Positions 31,651 through 39,515 of a stretch of DNA of 64,000 bases are shown piece after piece. Made by a program: the position numbers and the translations under genes. Where the stretch lies: positions 1 to 64,000 of the forward strand of contig NZ_JAEKIS010000016.1 in NCBI RefSeq assembly GCF_017311415.1, written 5' to 3'. How positions within the stretch are numbered: the first letter of the stretch is position 1; each line of letters starts with the position of its first letter. The notes under the pieces were generated by a model. The model was not told where the DNA came from. It did not search any database and saw only the letters and a program-made list of their open reading frames with translations. The DNA is from Salipiger abyssi. Its GTDB lineage: Bacteria; Pseudomonadota; Alphaproteobacteria; Rhodobacterales; Rhodobacteraceae.

Positions 31651-32387
31651 GCCAATGCCTCCCAGCTTGCACCGCCCTCGGCATCATCCTGCATCCTGGC
31701 AAACACCTCTTCCGAGACCGCGGGGAATTCCACCTCGTCGCCCGGCGCCAGCAGAAAGGGCCGCTCCTCGCCCAGCCGCACCAGCCGCACCGCGGTCTGA
31801 CCGACATGGCGCCAGCCGGTCTGTGCCTGCACGGTGAAGAGCACGAATTGCCTTATTGCCAGCACCAGAGCGCCGATGGGCACCCTCGGCGTGAGCGCCT
31901 GCTGGCGCGGGATATCCCAGCACTCCGGCAGCTCGCCCAGATAGGGCTGCCCCGGCGCAAATCCCAGCGCCGTCACCCGCACCCGCGTGCGGCTGAGCGA
32001 GTCCCGCGCCGCCGCCTCGGAGAGCCCCGCCGCCGCCGCTGCCTCGCCGAACTGCGGCGCCAGCGTGCCACCATAGACTGTGGGAATGCGGTGCAGGCGC
32101 CGCCCCTGTGGCAGCGCTGCCTGCATCCAGTCACGGCTGTCGATCAGCTCGCGCAGCTTTGCCTCCAGCGCGGCGTGGCGCAGATAGAGCGGGTCGAAGC
32201 GCAGATAGCAGGAGACCAGCGACGAGGCGCTCTCCTCGACCCCGTCCCAGCCTTCGCGCTCTACCTCGGCACGAAAGGCCAGCGCGGCGCGGTTCGCGGT
32301 CTCGCTCAGCCGGTCGCCAAAGCTGACCAGCATGCCGTCGACCCCGACCGTGCGAATCACCGGAAATCCGGCGGCGTCCAGCGCCAT
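31647..32387 (-). CDS. pxpB: 5-oxoprolinase subunit PxpB (KipI)
   Basis: This 246-residue subunit belongs to the KipI/PxpB (allophanate hydrolase subunit 1-like) family. It has VDGMLVSFGDRLSETANRAALAF, IPTVYGGTLAPQFGEAAAAAGLSEA, VRVTALGFAPGQPYLGELPE and PRVPIGALVLAIRQF. It is the first gene of the pxpBCA group and precedes pxpC with an ATGA overlap. All three subunits of the oxoprolinase are therefore present. Confidence 0.9.
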   Translation of the reverse strand: MALDAAGFPVIRTVGVDGMLVSFGDRLSETANRAALAFRAEVEREGWDGVEESASSLVSCYLRFDPLYLRHAALEAKLRELIDSRDWMQAALPQGRRLHRIPTVYGGTLAPQFGEAAAAAGLSEAAARDSLSRTRVRVTALGFAPGQPYLGELPECWDIPRQQALTPRVPIGALVLAIRQFVLFTVQAQTGWRHVGQTAVRLVRLGEERPFLLAPGDEVEFPAVSEEVFARMQDDAEGGASWEALA

Positions 32388-32554
32388 GCAAAATCACTCC
32401 CGAAATTGCCCGTGTCGGCAGTGTTAACACTCACTGCCCGGGCCGCAAGCGGCGGAGGGGAATGCCGGCGGGATGCGCGGGCCGGTCCTGCTTGTGCCAC
32501 GCGCGGCACATCGCGATAGTGCCGGGGATTAGGCATGGACGAGGGAGGACCGGA

Positions 32555-32956
32555 ATGGCCCTGAAAATCAGCGCGGCGCAGATGGTGGCGGAAGCGCGCA
32601 CCCAGATCCCCGAGGTCGCAACGGAAGAGGCCATCGCTCAGCTTGGCGATCCGGATCTGGTGATCGTCGACATCCGCGATGTACGCGAACGCCAGCGCAC
32701 GGGCTGCATTCCCGGTTCGGTACACGCGCCGCGCGGCATGATCGAATTCTGGGTCGATCCGGACAGCCCCTATCACAAGGAGGTCTTCGCCCAGGCCGGC
32801 AAGCGCTACCTCTTTCACTGCGCCAGCGGCTGGCGCTCGGCACTGACCGTGGCGACGCTTCAGGAGATGGGGTTCGAAGCCGCCCATCTGAAGGACGGCT
32901 TCAACGACTGGGTGCAAGCCGGAGGCCCGGTCGAGCCTGTGGCACCCAAAAGCTGA
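32555..32956 (+). CDS. Rhodanese-domain sulfurtransferase
   Basis: The 133-residue protein has one rhodanese domain: DLVIVDIRDVRERQRTGCIPGSVHAPRGMIEF, the active-site loop LFHCASGWRSAL with catalytic Cys, and the closing YLKDG-like segment HLKDGFNDWVQAGGPVE. The sequence CASGWRS replaces the usual CRxGxR by a longer loop. GGACCGGA precedes the ATG at 32555. Single-domain rhodaneses of this type move sulfur in detoxification or thiosulfate metabolism. The physiological acceptor is not evident from neighbours. Confidence 0.85.
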   Translation: MALKISAAQMVAEARTQIPEVATEEAIAQLGDPDLVIVDIRDVRERQRTGCIPGSVHAPRGMIEFWVDPDSPYHKEVFAQAGKRYLFHCASGWRSALTVATLQEMGFEAAHLKDGFNDWVQAGGPVEPVAPKS

Positions 32957-32964
32957 GTCCCTTT

Positions 32965-33462
32965 TCAGCGTGCCAGCACCGCAAAGAGATCGTTGCGAGC
33001 ACGGCCGGAGGCGTCGGCCAGCTCGTTCAGGCTCTGGTCGGCATCCGCCACCGCGAATCCCGCCGATCTGAGGGCGGCGCTCAGCGCCTCCGGCGTTTCG
33101 CCGATCACCGCGGCGACTTCGGCAACCGAACCGTCCAGCATCTTCTGCGCGACCGCAAAGACCGGCGGCCGCCCGCCGGACTGCTCCCGCCCGAGTGTCG
33201 GTACGACGAAGGCGGCGGCGGCCAGCGCGGAGGCTGCTAGCGTTCCGGCAAAGATCGGACGGCGCAGATAGCCCAGCATGGGGCGCCAGTTCTTCCAGAT
33301 ATGCAGCACGAAGGGCAGGATGAGCAGCAGGCTCAGCCATTCATGCATGCTGTGAAACCAGACCGAATTCCAGTGAAAGAACAGGGCCAGCCCCGAGAGC
33401 AGCGAGATCAGGAACAGGCCGGTGATGAGCGGCGTGGCGATACGTTTGAGAAAGGCGGTCAT
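32965..33462 (-). CDS. DUF4405-type membrane protein
   Basis: A 165-residue protein with helices ITGLFLISLLSGLALFFHW, WLSLLLILPFVLHIWKNW and FAGTLAASALAAAAFVVPTL, the second carrying His residues (HSMHEW, VLHIWKNW) as in small cytochrome b-like DUF4405 proteins. Three or four conserved His may bind haem or metal. The C-terminal 60 residues look soluble and helical. It converges on the rhodanese gene; only 8 bases separate their stops. Confidence 0.7.
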   Translation of the reverse strand: MTAFLKRIATPLITGLFLISLLSGLALFFHWNSVWFHSMHEWLSLLLILPFVLHIWKNWRPMLGYLRRPIFAGTLAASALAAAAFVVPTLGREQSGGRPPVFAVAQKMLDGSVAEVAAVIGETPEALSAALRSAGFAVADADQSLNELADASGRARNDLFAVLAR

Positions 33463-33636
33463 GGCGGTCTCTTGGCTTTGACGGAACAAAAAAAGCATCG
33501 CGGGCGCTGGCGCGCGGCGGCACATCTTCTTTCACGCGGCCCCCTGCATGCCCCGTCGCGGATTTCCTGCGAGGCGGGCAAATTTCCTCTTGCAGAGCGG
33601 CGCGCAAGCCTCTACATCGCCTCCACCATCGGGAAC

Positions 33637-33711
33637 GCGGGCGTAGCTCAGGGGTAGAGCATTACCTTGCCAAGGTAAGGGTCGTGAGTTCGAATCTCAT
33701 CGCCCGCTCCA
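33637..33711 (+). tRNA. tRNA-Gly (GCC), copy 1
   Basis: The cloverleaf is standard: acceptor GCGGGCG/CGCCCGC, D-loop AGCTCAGGGGTAGAGC, anticodon loop TTGCCAA (GCC), T-arm with TTCGAAT, discriminator T and encoded CCA. It is 75 bases and identical to the next gene. Confidence 0.97.
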
Positions 33712-33748
33712 GATGGACCCTTCGACAGCAAGACTGTCGTAAACGGAT

Positions 33749-33823
33749 GCGGGCGTAGCTCAGGGGTAGAGCATTACCTTGCCAAGGTAAGGGTCGTGAG
33801 TTCGAATCTCATCGCCCGCTCCA
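33749..33823 (+). tRNA. tRNA-Gly (GCC), copy 2
   Basis: The sequence is identical to the copy 37 bases upstream over the whole 75 bases including CCA, so this is a recent tandem duplication or one maintained by gene conversion. The 323 bases from here to 34146 carry no gene; AT-rich sequence at 34010-34045 probably holds the promoter of the next operon. Confidence 0.97.
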
Positions 33824-34146
33824 ATATTTCAGACAATACAAGTCGTTGGACGCTGACAGGTGGCATGCCGGTGGCCCGTCATGGCGCGTCGCATACTTTT
33901 TGCGCGCCGTCCCGCCACCTGCTCGTGCCGCTCCGCCGCGCATCTCAGCACCGTCCCAAAACGGCCCCGAACGCGCATGGATGACGGCCCGGACTATCGC
34001 CCCGATGAAAAGTTGATAAACTTAATAAGGTATTGAAATTTGCGCTGCGCTGTGGTGACTCTCTGACCAACCACAACAGCCAGCCCCCTGCCGAGACAGG
34101 CGACGCCAGCGGACCGTGTACCAGATCACGTTTCAAGGAGTTGCCG

Positions 34147-34593
34147 GTGTCCCGTGCCGTCCCCCCCGCCTTTCGCCGCGCGCTGATCGCATGCGCCGCC
34201 GTGCTGGCCCTGCCCTCTCTGCTCGCAGCCCAAGACGCCGCCCCGACCGGCCTTTCGCTGGAACTCAACGCACAGGAACAGGTCGAAAAGGGCTGCAAAC
34301 TCAGCTTTCTCGCCCGCAACGGATTTGACGGCGATATCGCCAAGGCGGTGTTCGAAACCGTGCTGTTCGACGGCGACGGCCAGGTCGAGCGCCTGACGCT
34401 GTTCGATTTCGGCACATTACCCGCCGGCAAGCCCCGGCTGCGGCAATTCGTTGTGCCCGGGCTGCAATGCGATGCGCTGGGGCAGATTCTGATCAATGGC
34501 GCCAGCACCTGCGAGGCGGGCACGCTTGGCGCCGGAGCCTGCGGCGAGGGGCTGACCCTCACCAGCCGCACCGACGTGGAGATGATGGGATGA
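34147..34593 (+). CDS. Secreted protein leading the TonB/ExbBD operon
   Basis: A GTG start at 34147 has TCAAGGAG 6 bases upstream; the 148-residue product has a signal peptide (RALIACAAVLALPSLLAAQ). The mature part is beta-rich (GLSLELNAQEQVEKGCKLSFLARNG, AVFETVLFDGDGQVERLTLFDF, KPRLRQFVVPGLQC) with four or five Cys. It overlaps exbB by ATGA. A periplasmic accessory of the energy-transducing complex is inferred from position; no biochemical role is known to me. Confidence 0.7.
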   Translation: MSRAVPPAFRRALIACAAVLALPSLLAAQDAAPTGLSLELNAQEQVEKGCKLSFLARNGFDGDIAKAVFETVLFDGDGQVERLTLFDFGTLPAGKPRLRQFVVPGLQCDALGQILINGASTCEAGTLGAGACGEGLTLTSRTDVEMMG

Positions 34594-35264
34594 TCGACAC
34601 GCTTTTCGACACCGTTTCCGACCTGCTGATCCGCGTGGCCGAGCTTGGCGGACCGGTCGTGCTGCTGCTCATCGCGCTGTCGGTGCTGACGCTGACCGTG
34701 ATTCTCTACAAGCTCTGGCAGTTCCGCGCCGCTGGCGTCGGGCGCCACAAGGCGCTGCGTCTCGCCGTCGCCGCCTGGGACGCGGGCGATACCGCCATCG
34801 CGCGCCGCGAACTGGCCCACTCGAAAAGCTATCTCAAGCCGGTGATCGCCATGGCCTTTGCCGGGCGCTGCGACGCGGCGCGGCTGGATGCCGAGGCCGA
34901 GACCCGCTTTGCCCGGCTCGAAAGCGGCTTCCGTTTTCTCGATTCGGTGGCGCAGCTCTCGCCGCTGCTGGGGCTGTTCGGCACGGTGCTTGGGATGATC
35001 TCAGCGTTTCAGGCACTTCAGGAAGCCGGTGCGCAGGTCGACCCGTCGATCCTCGCCGGCGGCATCTGGGTGGCGCTGCTGACCACCGCCGTGGGGCTCG
35101 CCGTGGCGATGCCGACCTCGATCGTACTGAGCTGGTTCGAAACCCGCATGGAGGCCGAGCGCGTGCTGGCCGAAAAGGCGCTGCGCAGCGTGCAGTCCCC
35201 CGCAGGCGGCATGCCGAAGGAGGCCGCCGCGCTGGCCCCTTCCGGAGCTTCTGCCCATGCGTAA
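34590..35264 (+). CDS. exbB: ExbB/TolQ-type proton channel subunit
   Basis: ExbB forms the pentameric inner-membrane channel that powers TonB. It has an N-terminal helix (GGPVVLLLIALSVLTLTVILYKLW), a cytoplasmic domain with DAEAETRFARLESGFRFLDSVAQLSPLLGLFGTVLGMISAFQAL, and the final helix pair (GGIWVALLTTAVGLAVAMPTSIVLSWF). The conserved Thr in the last helices and the LLGLFGTVLGM segment are ExbB/TolQ hallmarks. 224 residues is normal. It belongs to an exbB-exbD-exbD-tonB operon adjacent to haem uptake genes. Confidence 0.9.
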   Translation: MIDTLFDTVSDLLIRVAELGGPVVLLLIALSVLTLTVILYKLWQFRAAGVGRHKALRLAVAAWDAGDTAIARRELAHSKSYLKPVIAMAFAGRCDAARLDAEAETRFARLESGFRFLDSVAQLSPLLGLFGTVLGMISAFQALQEAGAQVDPSILAGGIWVALLTTAVGLAVAMPTSIVLSWFETRMEAERVLAEKALRSVQSPAGGMPKEAAALAPSGASAHA

Positions 35265-35643
35265 GATGCGGCGCAGGCGCAAGCTTTCGATGACGTCGCT
35301 GATCGACGTCATCTTCCTGCTGCTGCTCTTCTTCATGCTTACCTCGACCTTCACACGGTTTTCCGAAGTCGAACTGACCTCCGGCGGCACCGGTGCCGCG
35401 CCCTCCGCCTCCGAGCGCCCGCTCTTCCTCCAGCTCGGCCCGGAGAGCGCGCGGCTCAACAGCGCCGATATCGTGCTGGACAGTTTGGCCGAGGCGCTGG
35501 CCGAGCAGCGCGGCGAAGGCAGCGAGGCACGGCGGCTTCTGGTCGCGCTCCAACCCGGCGTTACCGCGCAAAGACTGACCGACCTGCTGGTGATCCTGCG
35601 CGGCGTGCCGGGCTTTACGCCCACCGTTCTGGGAGCGTCCTGA
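35257..35643 (+). CDS. exbD: ExbD/TolR-type energy transducer 1
   Basis: A 128-residue protein with a short basic N-terminus (RKMRRRRKLSMTSLIDVIFLLLLFFMLTSTF). The Asp in SLIDVIFLLLLFFML is the proton-carrying residue of ExbD/TolR. A periplasmic domain follows. It overlaps exbB by 8 bases. It pairs with ExbB to harness the proton gradient for TonB. Confidence 0.9.
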   Translation: MRKMRRRRKLSMTSLIDVIFLLLLFFMLTSTFTRFSEVELTSGGTGAAPSASERPLFLQLGPESARLNSADIVLDSLAEALAEQRGEGSEARRLLVALQPGVTAQRLTDLLVILRGVPGFTPTVLGAS

Positions 35644-36032
35644 TGCGTGCGCGCCGACCGAAATCCGAACGCGAACCGACCATCGCCCTGATCAACATCG
35701 TCTTTTTGATGCTGATCTTCTTCCTCGTGGCCGGCACGCTGGCACAGCCGCTCGATCCGGCGCTGAAGCTGGTGAGCACTGCCGATCTGGAAGGCAGCCC
35801 GCCGCCGCCCGATGCGCTGGTGGTGCATCCAGACGGCGCGCTCAGCCATCGCGGCGAGGTTCAGGAGTCGCCCGAGACCTATCTCGCGGCGCTGGACCCC
35901 GAGGCCCGCGCGCTGGTGCGCCTGGTGCCCGACCGCGATCTGCCCGCCGCCGATCTGGTGGAGGTGGCGCGGGCGCTGCGTGCCGGCGGGGCGGAAAAGG
36001 TCATGATCGTCAGTGAAAGGGGGCTGCAATGA
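35643..36032 (+). CDS. ExbD/TolR-type energy transducer 2
   Basis: A second ExbD-like protein (129 residues) directly following the first. The equivalent helix is TIALINIVFLMLIFFLVAGTL. The position corresponding to the proton-carrying Asp (LIDVIF in copy 1) reads LINIVF here, so Asp is replaced by Asn. The periplasmic part (DAALVVHPDG-like, ALVRLVPDRDLPAADLVEVARALRAGG) is typical. Heterodimeric ExbD pairs are known in other bacteria. This copy may be structural, with the first copy carrying the proton. Confidence 0.85.
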   Translation: MRARRPKSEREPTIALINIVFLMLIFFLVAGTLAQPLDPALKLVSTADLEGSPPPPDALVVHPDGALSHRGEVQESPETYLAALDPEARALVRLVPDRDLPAADLVEVARALRAGGAEKVMIVSERGLQ

Positions 36033-37036
36033 TTGCCAAATCCCGCGTTCTGAAAGGTGTCGCGCTGCTGATGGCATGCAGCGCCCATGGCGCGCTGGCG
36101 CTGGCGCTGCTGCCCGGCAGCGAACCGTTCGAGATCGAAGGCTCGGGCGGGGCCGCCGAAGCCCGGCTCGGATCGAGCTTTGCCGATATGGCGGCCGGCA
36201 CGCTATCCGCGACACCGCCAGAAGAGCCCACCGAGGCCGAACCGGTGGAAGAGGCGGCACTGACCCCGGAGCCGCCCGCCGAGACCGCTCAGCCGACGCC
36301 ACCCGAGGCCGAGGCGACGCCTCCGGCCGAGCGCGCGCAGACCAGTCCCAGCCTCGCCGAGCCCACGCCGGACGCCATCGCGGCGGAGCCGCTGCCCGCG
36401 GCGCCGGCGCCGGATGCGGTCGCCGCGCTGCCCGCGGAAGTGCCGGAACAGACCTCATCCGAAGCCCCTGCCGAACGCATCGAAGCCGAGGAGGACGACA
36501 CGCCGCCGAACGCGCTGGCCAGTTCGCTGCGCCCGATGGAGCGGCCCGAGGCCCTGCGCAAGCCGGAGCCCGCGCCGAAACCGGCAGCCAAGCCGAAACC
36601 CAAGACCCAGAAGCCAAAGACCCAGACCGCCCGCAAGCAGCCGGAGCGGACCCCACAGGCCGCGCCTCAGGGGAACGCGAACCGCAATGCCAATGCCGGT
36701 CAGGAACGGGGCAGCGAAACCGCCAAGGCCACACGCAGCGGCGCCGGCGGCAAGAGCAATCAGGCGGGCAACGCTGCCGCCAGCAACTATCCCGGTCAGG
36801 TCATGCGCAAGATCGCACGCGTGCCGCGCCCGCGCCTGAACGCGCGCGGCGGTACAGTGGTCGCGTTCCGCATCTCCGGCAATGGCGGGCTGGCCGGTGC
36901 CTCGGTGCTGCGCAGCTCCGGATCGTCCGCGCTCGATGCGGCCGCGCTGAGGGTCGTGCATCGCGCCGCCCCCTTCCCGGCTCCCCCCGCAGGCGCGCGG
37001 CGCGAATTCTCCTTCGAGATTTCACCCGCAAACTGA
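36029..37036 (+). CDS. tonB: TonB energy-transducing protein
   Basis: The 335-residue protein has an N-terminal anchor helix (LKGVALLMACSAHGALALALL), a very long Pro/Glu/Ala-rich periplasmic spacer (about residues 65-235), and a C-terminal TonB domain (MRKIARVPRPRLNARGGTVVAFRISGNGGLAGASVLRSSGSSALDAAALRVV) with the AAPFPAPP end. It transmits energy to outer-membrane receptors such as the haem receptor at 37247. It overlaps the second ExbD gene by 4 bases and is the last gene of the operon. Confidence 0.9.
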   Translation: MIAKSRVLKGVALLMACSAHGALALALLPGSEPFEIEGSGGAAEARLGSSFADMAAGTLSATPPEEPTEAEPVEEAALTPEPPAETAQPTPPEAEATPPAERAQTSPSLAEPTPDAIAAEPLPAAPAPDAVAALPAEVPEQTSSEAPAERIEAEEDDTPPNALASSLRPMERPEALRKPEPAPKPAAKPKPKTQKPKTQTARKQPERTPQAAPQGNANRNANAGQERGSETAKATRSGAGGKSNQAGNAAASNYPGQVMRKIARVPRPRLNARGGTVVAFRISGNGGLAGASVLRSSGSSALDAAALRVVHRAAPFPAPPAGARREFSFEISPAN

Positions 37037-37082
37037 GGCGATGGCCTCACCCGGCGCATTCGCTTTGTGATCGCAGCGGAGC

Positions 37083-37105
37083 GGTGGGCAGATTGCCCAC
37101 CCTAC
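37083..37105. repeat. REP-like palindrome, same family as at 29775
   Basis: GGTGGGCAGATTGCCCACCCTAC lies 46 bases after the tonB stop and is identical to the first unit at 29775-29797. It is a single unit, not a pair, between two convergent genes. Confidence 0.85.
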
Positions 37106-37183
37106 AGGGCCGGCACCCCGGCACGATCCGCCACAGCTCCGATCCCCGCCTCAAACCGGTTCCAACACCGACGCACAAACGAG

Positions 37184-37213
37184 AAACGCCCCCCGGATCT
37201 CCGGGGGGCGTTT
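37184..37213. terminator. Bidirectional terminator between tonB and the haem receptor
   Basis: AAACGCCCCCCGGA (37184-37197) and TCCGGGGGGCGTTT (37200-37213) form a perfect 14-bp stem with a 2-base loop, with A-tract on one side and T-tract on the other. It serves both the plus-strand tonB transcript and the minus-strand receptor transcript. Confidence 0.88.
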
Positions 37214-37246
37214 CCACCTTCTGCACCGCGAGGGAAAACGGCGGGA

Positions 37247-39289
37247 TCAGAAGACTTTCGACAGACCCAGCTTGTAGGTCCGGCCCGGCGCGTCACGCGA
37301 GGACAGGTTGCCGGTGTAGTCGAGATCGAAGGCGTTCTCGATGCCGAAGCGAATCTCCGTGCCCTCGAAAGCACCGCTCTGCGGTTTGTAGGTCGCCCGC
37401 AGGTTATGGACGGTGTAGTCCGGCAGATCCTCCTGCAACGCGTCACGTGCATCGGTGGTGTGGCGCACCTCCCAGCTCATATCCAGCCAGTCGCCCCATT
37501 TGCGGCCCAGCGTCAGGCCGACCGCGTCGCCCGGCTTGTTGCGCCAGTCGGTATCGCTCAGCCCGTCGGCATATTCCGTGCCCTCGGTCCAGCTGCCCTG
37601 GAAATCGACATAGGTGCCGTTGGCGAAGCCGTAGGAGGCTTCGAGCTCGAACCCTTCGGTTTCCACCCGATCGAGATTGGGGCTGGTCGAGCCGGTCGCG
37701 GAATAGCTGGTGATGTCCCAGAGTTCGGTCTGGTAGTAGCTGCCGCGCAGCGAGAGATTGTCGCCCGGCGAGAACACATCCACCGCGGCATAGGAGGCGC
37801 CGAGCTCCCAGGTGTCGGACTTCTCGGACGTGGTCATGCGCCATTCATTGACATCGGCCGGCCCGAGATCGTCGATGATCGGCAGACCCTCGGTATAGGC
37901 GTAGCTGCCGAAGACCGACAGGCCGTTGCCGAACTCATAGGCCAGCGCCACGCCGCCCATCAGCGCGTCATTCTCGAAATCGCCGTAGGTGGTCGCGCTC
38001 TCGACCTCGGATTTCTCCCAGCGCAGCGCCGGCGTCAGGGTGAAGCCGTTGAACCGCATCTCGTCGATCACGAAGACCGCGACACGGTTGTCCTCGCCGC
38101 CCGGCGCGCTGGCGGCATCGTTGTCTTCGCGCTCGCGCCGCGACAGCTCGACACCGGCACGCAGGGTGTGATCCACGATCCCGGTCTGGAACAGCGCGGC
38201 GTTCTTCACGGTCAGCTTGGTGGTCTCATAGCGCTGATCGGCGTTCACCGTATCGCGCAGGAACGGCCAGGTCGGCGTGAATTCCAGCGGCGACGAGCCG
38301 GGCACATAGCTGTATTCGATCTGCTGATCGGCATAGGAAAGCGTCGCGGTCAGGTCGATGAGATCGCTGAGCGGATTGTAACGGTATTCCAGAGTCGTCT
38401 GGCTGGTTTCGGTCACCCGGTCGACATTGCCGAAGCTGCCGCCGGTGGTGCCGAACGTGTCATAGGGCACGTCCTTTTCATCCGCCGTGGTGCGCGAGTA
38501 GGACAACGTCACGCTGTGCGCATCGTCCTGCCCGAAGGTGAACTTGCCCTTGAGCAGCCCCGACGGCGTTTCGAACCCGCTGTTGCCGATCACATGGCCA
38601 TCGCCATCGACCTGATCGTCCTGCTGGCGCCAGGTGTAGTTGAGCAGGAATTCCGCGCGCTCGGTCGGCTGCCAGGCCAGCGTCGTCGAGCTGACCGCGC
38701 TGGCAGTGTTCGAACCGAACTCGAAACTCTGACCGACACGGAAGCCCGGCACGCCGCCGGTGAAATCCGAGGCGTCCTTGGTTTCCAGCTTCACCACACC
38801 GCCGACAATGCCCGAGCCGTATTCAAAACTGCCGATGGTGCCGCGCAGCACCTCGACCTGACGATAGAGCAGCGGGTCGGTGAAGAGCTGCGTGCCGATC
38901 CGGTAGAGCTCTTCCGACCCAACCGAGGCGCCATCGACAAGAATCGCGATCTTCTGGTCGTTGCCATAGGTGCCGTTGGCACCGTATCCGCGAATGTTGA
39001 TGCCCGACCCCTGCGGCGTCGAACCGTTGATCAGGGTCACACCGGGCACCGAGTCGATCAGCTCGGCGATGGTGCCGGCCTGACGGTCCTCGATCTCCTC
39101 AGAATCCACGGTGGTCACCGGCACGGCGCCACCGAGGCTCAGGTCGCGCTTGCCCGGTGTCATGTAGAGGGTGCCGAGAAACCCGGGAACGGTGGTCAGA
39201 TCTCTTTCGGCCTGCTGCGCCGCGCCTTGCGTGGCGCAAAGAGAAAGGAGGATGAGCGCGGTCGTGCCGCGCAATCTGCTGCGTGTCAT
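37247..39289 (-). CDS. TonB-dependent outer-membrane haem/iron receptor
   Basis: A 680-residue receptor with signal peptide (GTTALILLSLCATQGAAQQ), a plug domain (VTTVDSEEIEDRQAGTIAELIDSVPGVTLINGSTPQGSGINIRGYG) whose early VTTVDSEEIED segment is the TonB box area, and a 22-strand barrel ending in YKLGLSKVF with terminal Phe. Both FRAP/NPDL-type histidine boxes of haem receptors were looked for and are not obvious; the assignment to haem rests on its neighbours (hmuSTUV). The start at 39289 is preferred over a frame start at 39334. It is divergent from hmuS. Confidence 0.85.
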   Translation of the reverse strand: MTRSRLRGTTALILLSLCATQGAAQQAERDLTTVPGFLGTLYMTPGKRDLSLGGAVPVTTVDSEEIEDRQAGTIAELIDSVPGVTLINGSTPQGSGINIRGYGANGTYGNDQKIAILVDGASVGSEELYRIGTQLFTDPLLYRQVEVLRGTIGSFEYGSGIVGGVVKLETKDASDFTGGVPGFRVGQSFEFGSNTASAVSSTTLAWQPTERAEFLLNYTWRQQDDQVDGDGHVIGNSGFETPSGLLKGKFTFGQDDAHSVTLSYSRTTADEKDVPYDTFGTTGGSFGNVDRVTETSQTTLEYRYNPLSDLIDLTATLSYADQQIEYSYVPGSSPLEFTPTWPFLRDTVNADQRYETTKLTVKNAALFQTGIVDHTLRAGVELSRREREDNDAASAPGGEDNRVAVFVIDEMRFNGFTLTPALRWEKSEVESATTYGDFENDALMGGVALAYEFGNGLSVFGSYAYTEGLPIIDDLGPADVNEWRMTTSEKSDTWELGASYAAVDVFSPGDNLSLRGSYYQTELWDITSYSATGSTSPNLDRVETEGFELEASYGFANGTYVDFQGSWTEGTEYADGLSDTDWRNKPGDAVGLTLGRKWGDWLDMSWEVRHTTDARDALQEDLPDYTVHNLRATYKPQSGAFEGTEIRFGIENAFDLDYTGNLSSRDAPGRTYKLGLSKVF

Positions 39290-39405
39290 GAATTCAGCCT
39301 TGATCAGCGAGGGTGTGGTGAGGGTCGCTGGCACGAGGCTGGCTGGGAGGATCCGTGCAAATTTCGGTCACAAATCCGTTTGTTCCTTGCAGCGGGTAGC
39401 GTATC

Positions 39406-39425
39406 CAACTAAAACAGTCAACTAA
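39406..39425. promoter_or_regulatory. Direct repeat in the receptor-hmuS divergent promoter
   Basis: CAACTAA occurs at 39406-39412 and 39419-39425, 13 bases apart, in the AT-rich centre of the 226-base gap between the divergent receptor and hmuS. Iron control in this group uses Irr and RirA, whose sites I cannot identify with certainty here. It is a candidate operator only. Confidence 0.3.
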
Positions 39426-39515
39426 GGACTTGCCAGCATTCAGCCGCTTTGTCGCGTCGCGCCAGCCGAGTTGTTCCCTTTCTCGCACCCGCAACGAACC
39501 GGACAAGGACCAAGG

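Noticed and set aside
33637-33823. Attachment site duplication at the tandem tRNA-Gly genes
   Set aside because: Both tRNAs are complete with CCA and only 37 bases apart; no integrase or foreign DNA lies between them.
34467-34589. Upstream extension of ExbB
   Set aside because: It lies in the coding region of the secreted protein in another frame; ATGA overlap at 34590 fits.
36013-37713. A 566-codon plus-strand frame overlapping tonB
   Set aside because: It is the shifted frame of tonB and the antisense of the receptor, with Arg-rich composition; tonB itself is clear in the other frame.
37067-39412. A 781-codon plus-strand frame across the receptor gene
   Set aside because: It is the antisense shadow of the TonB-dependent receptor, whose signal peptide, plug and barrel end are all recognisable.
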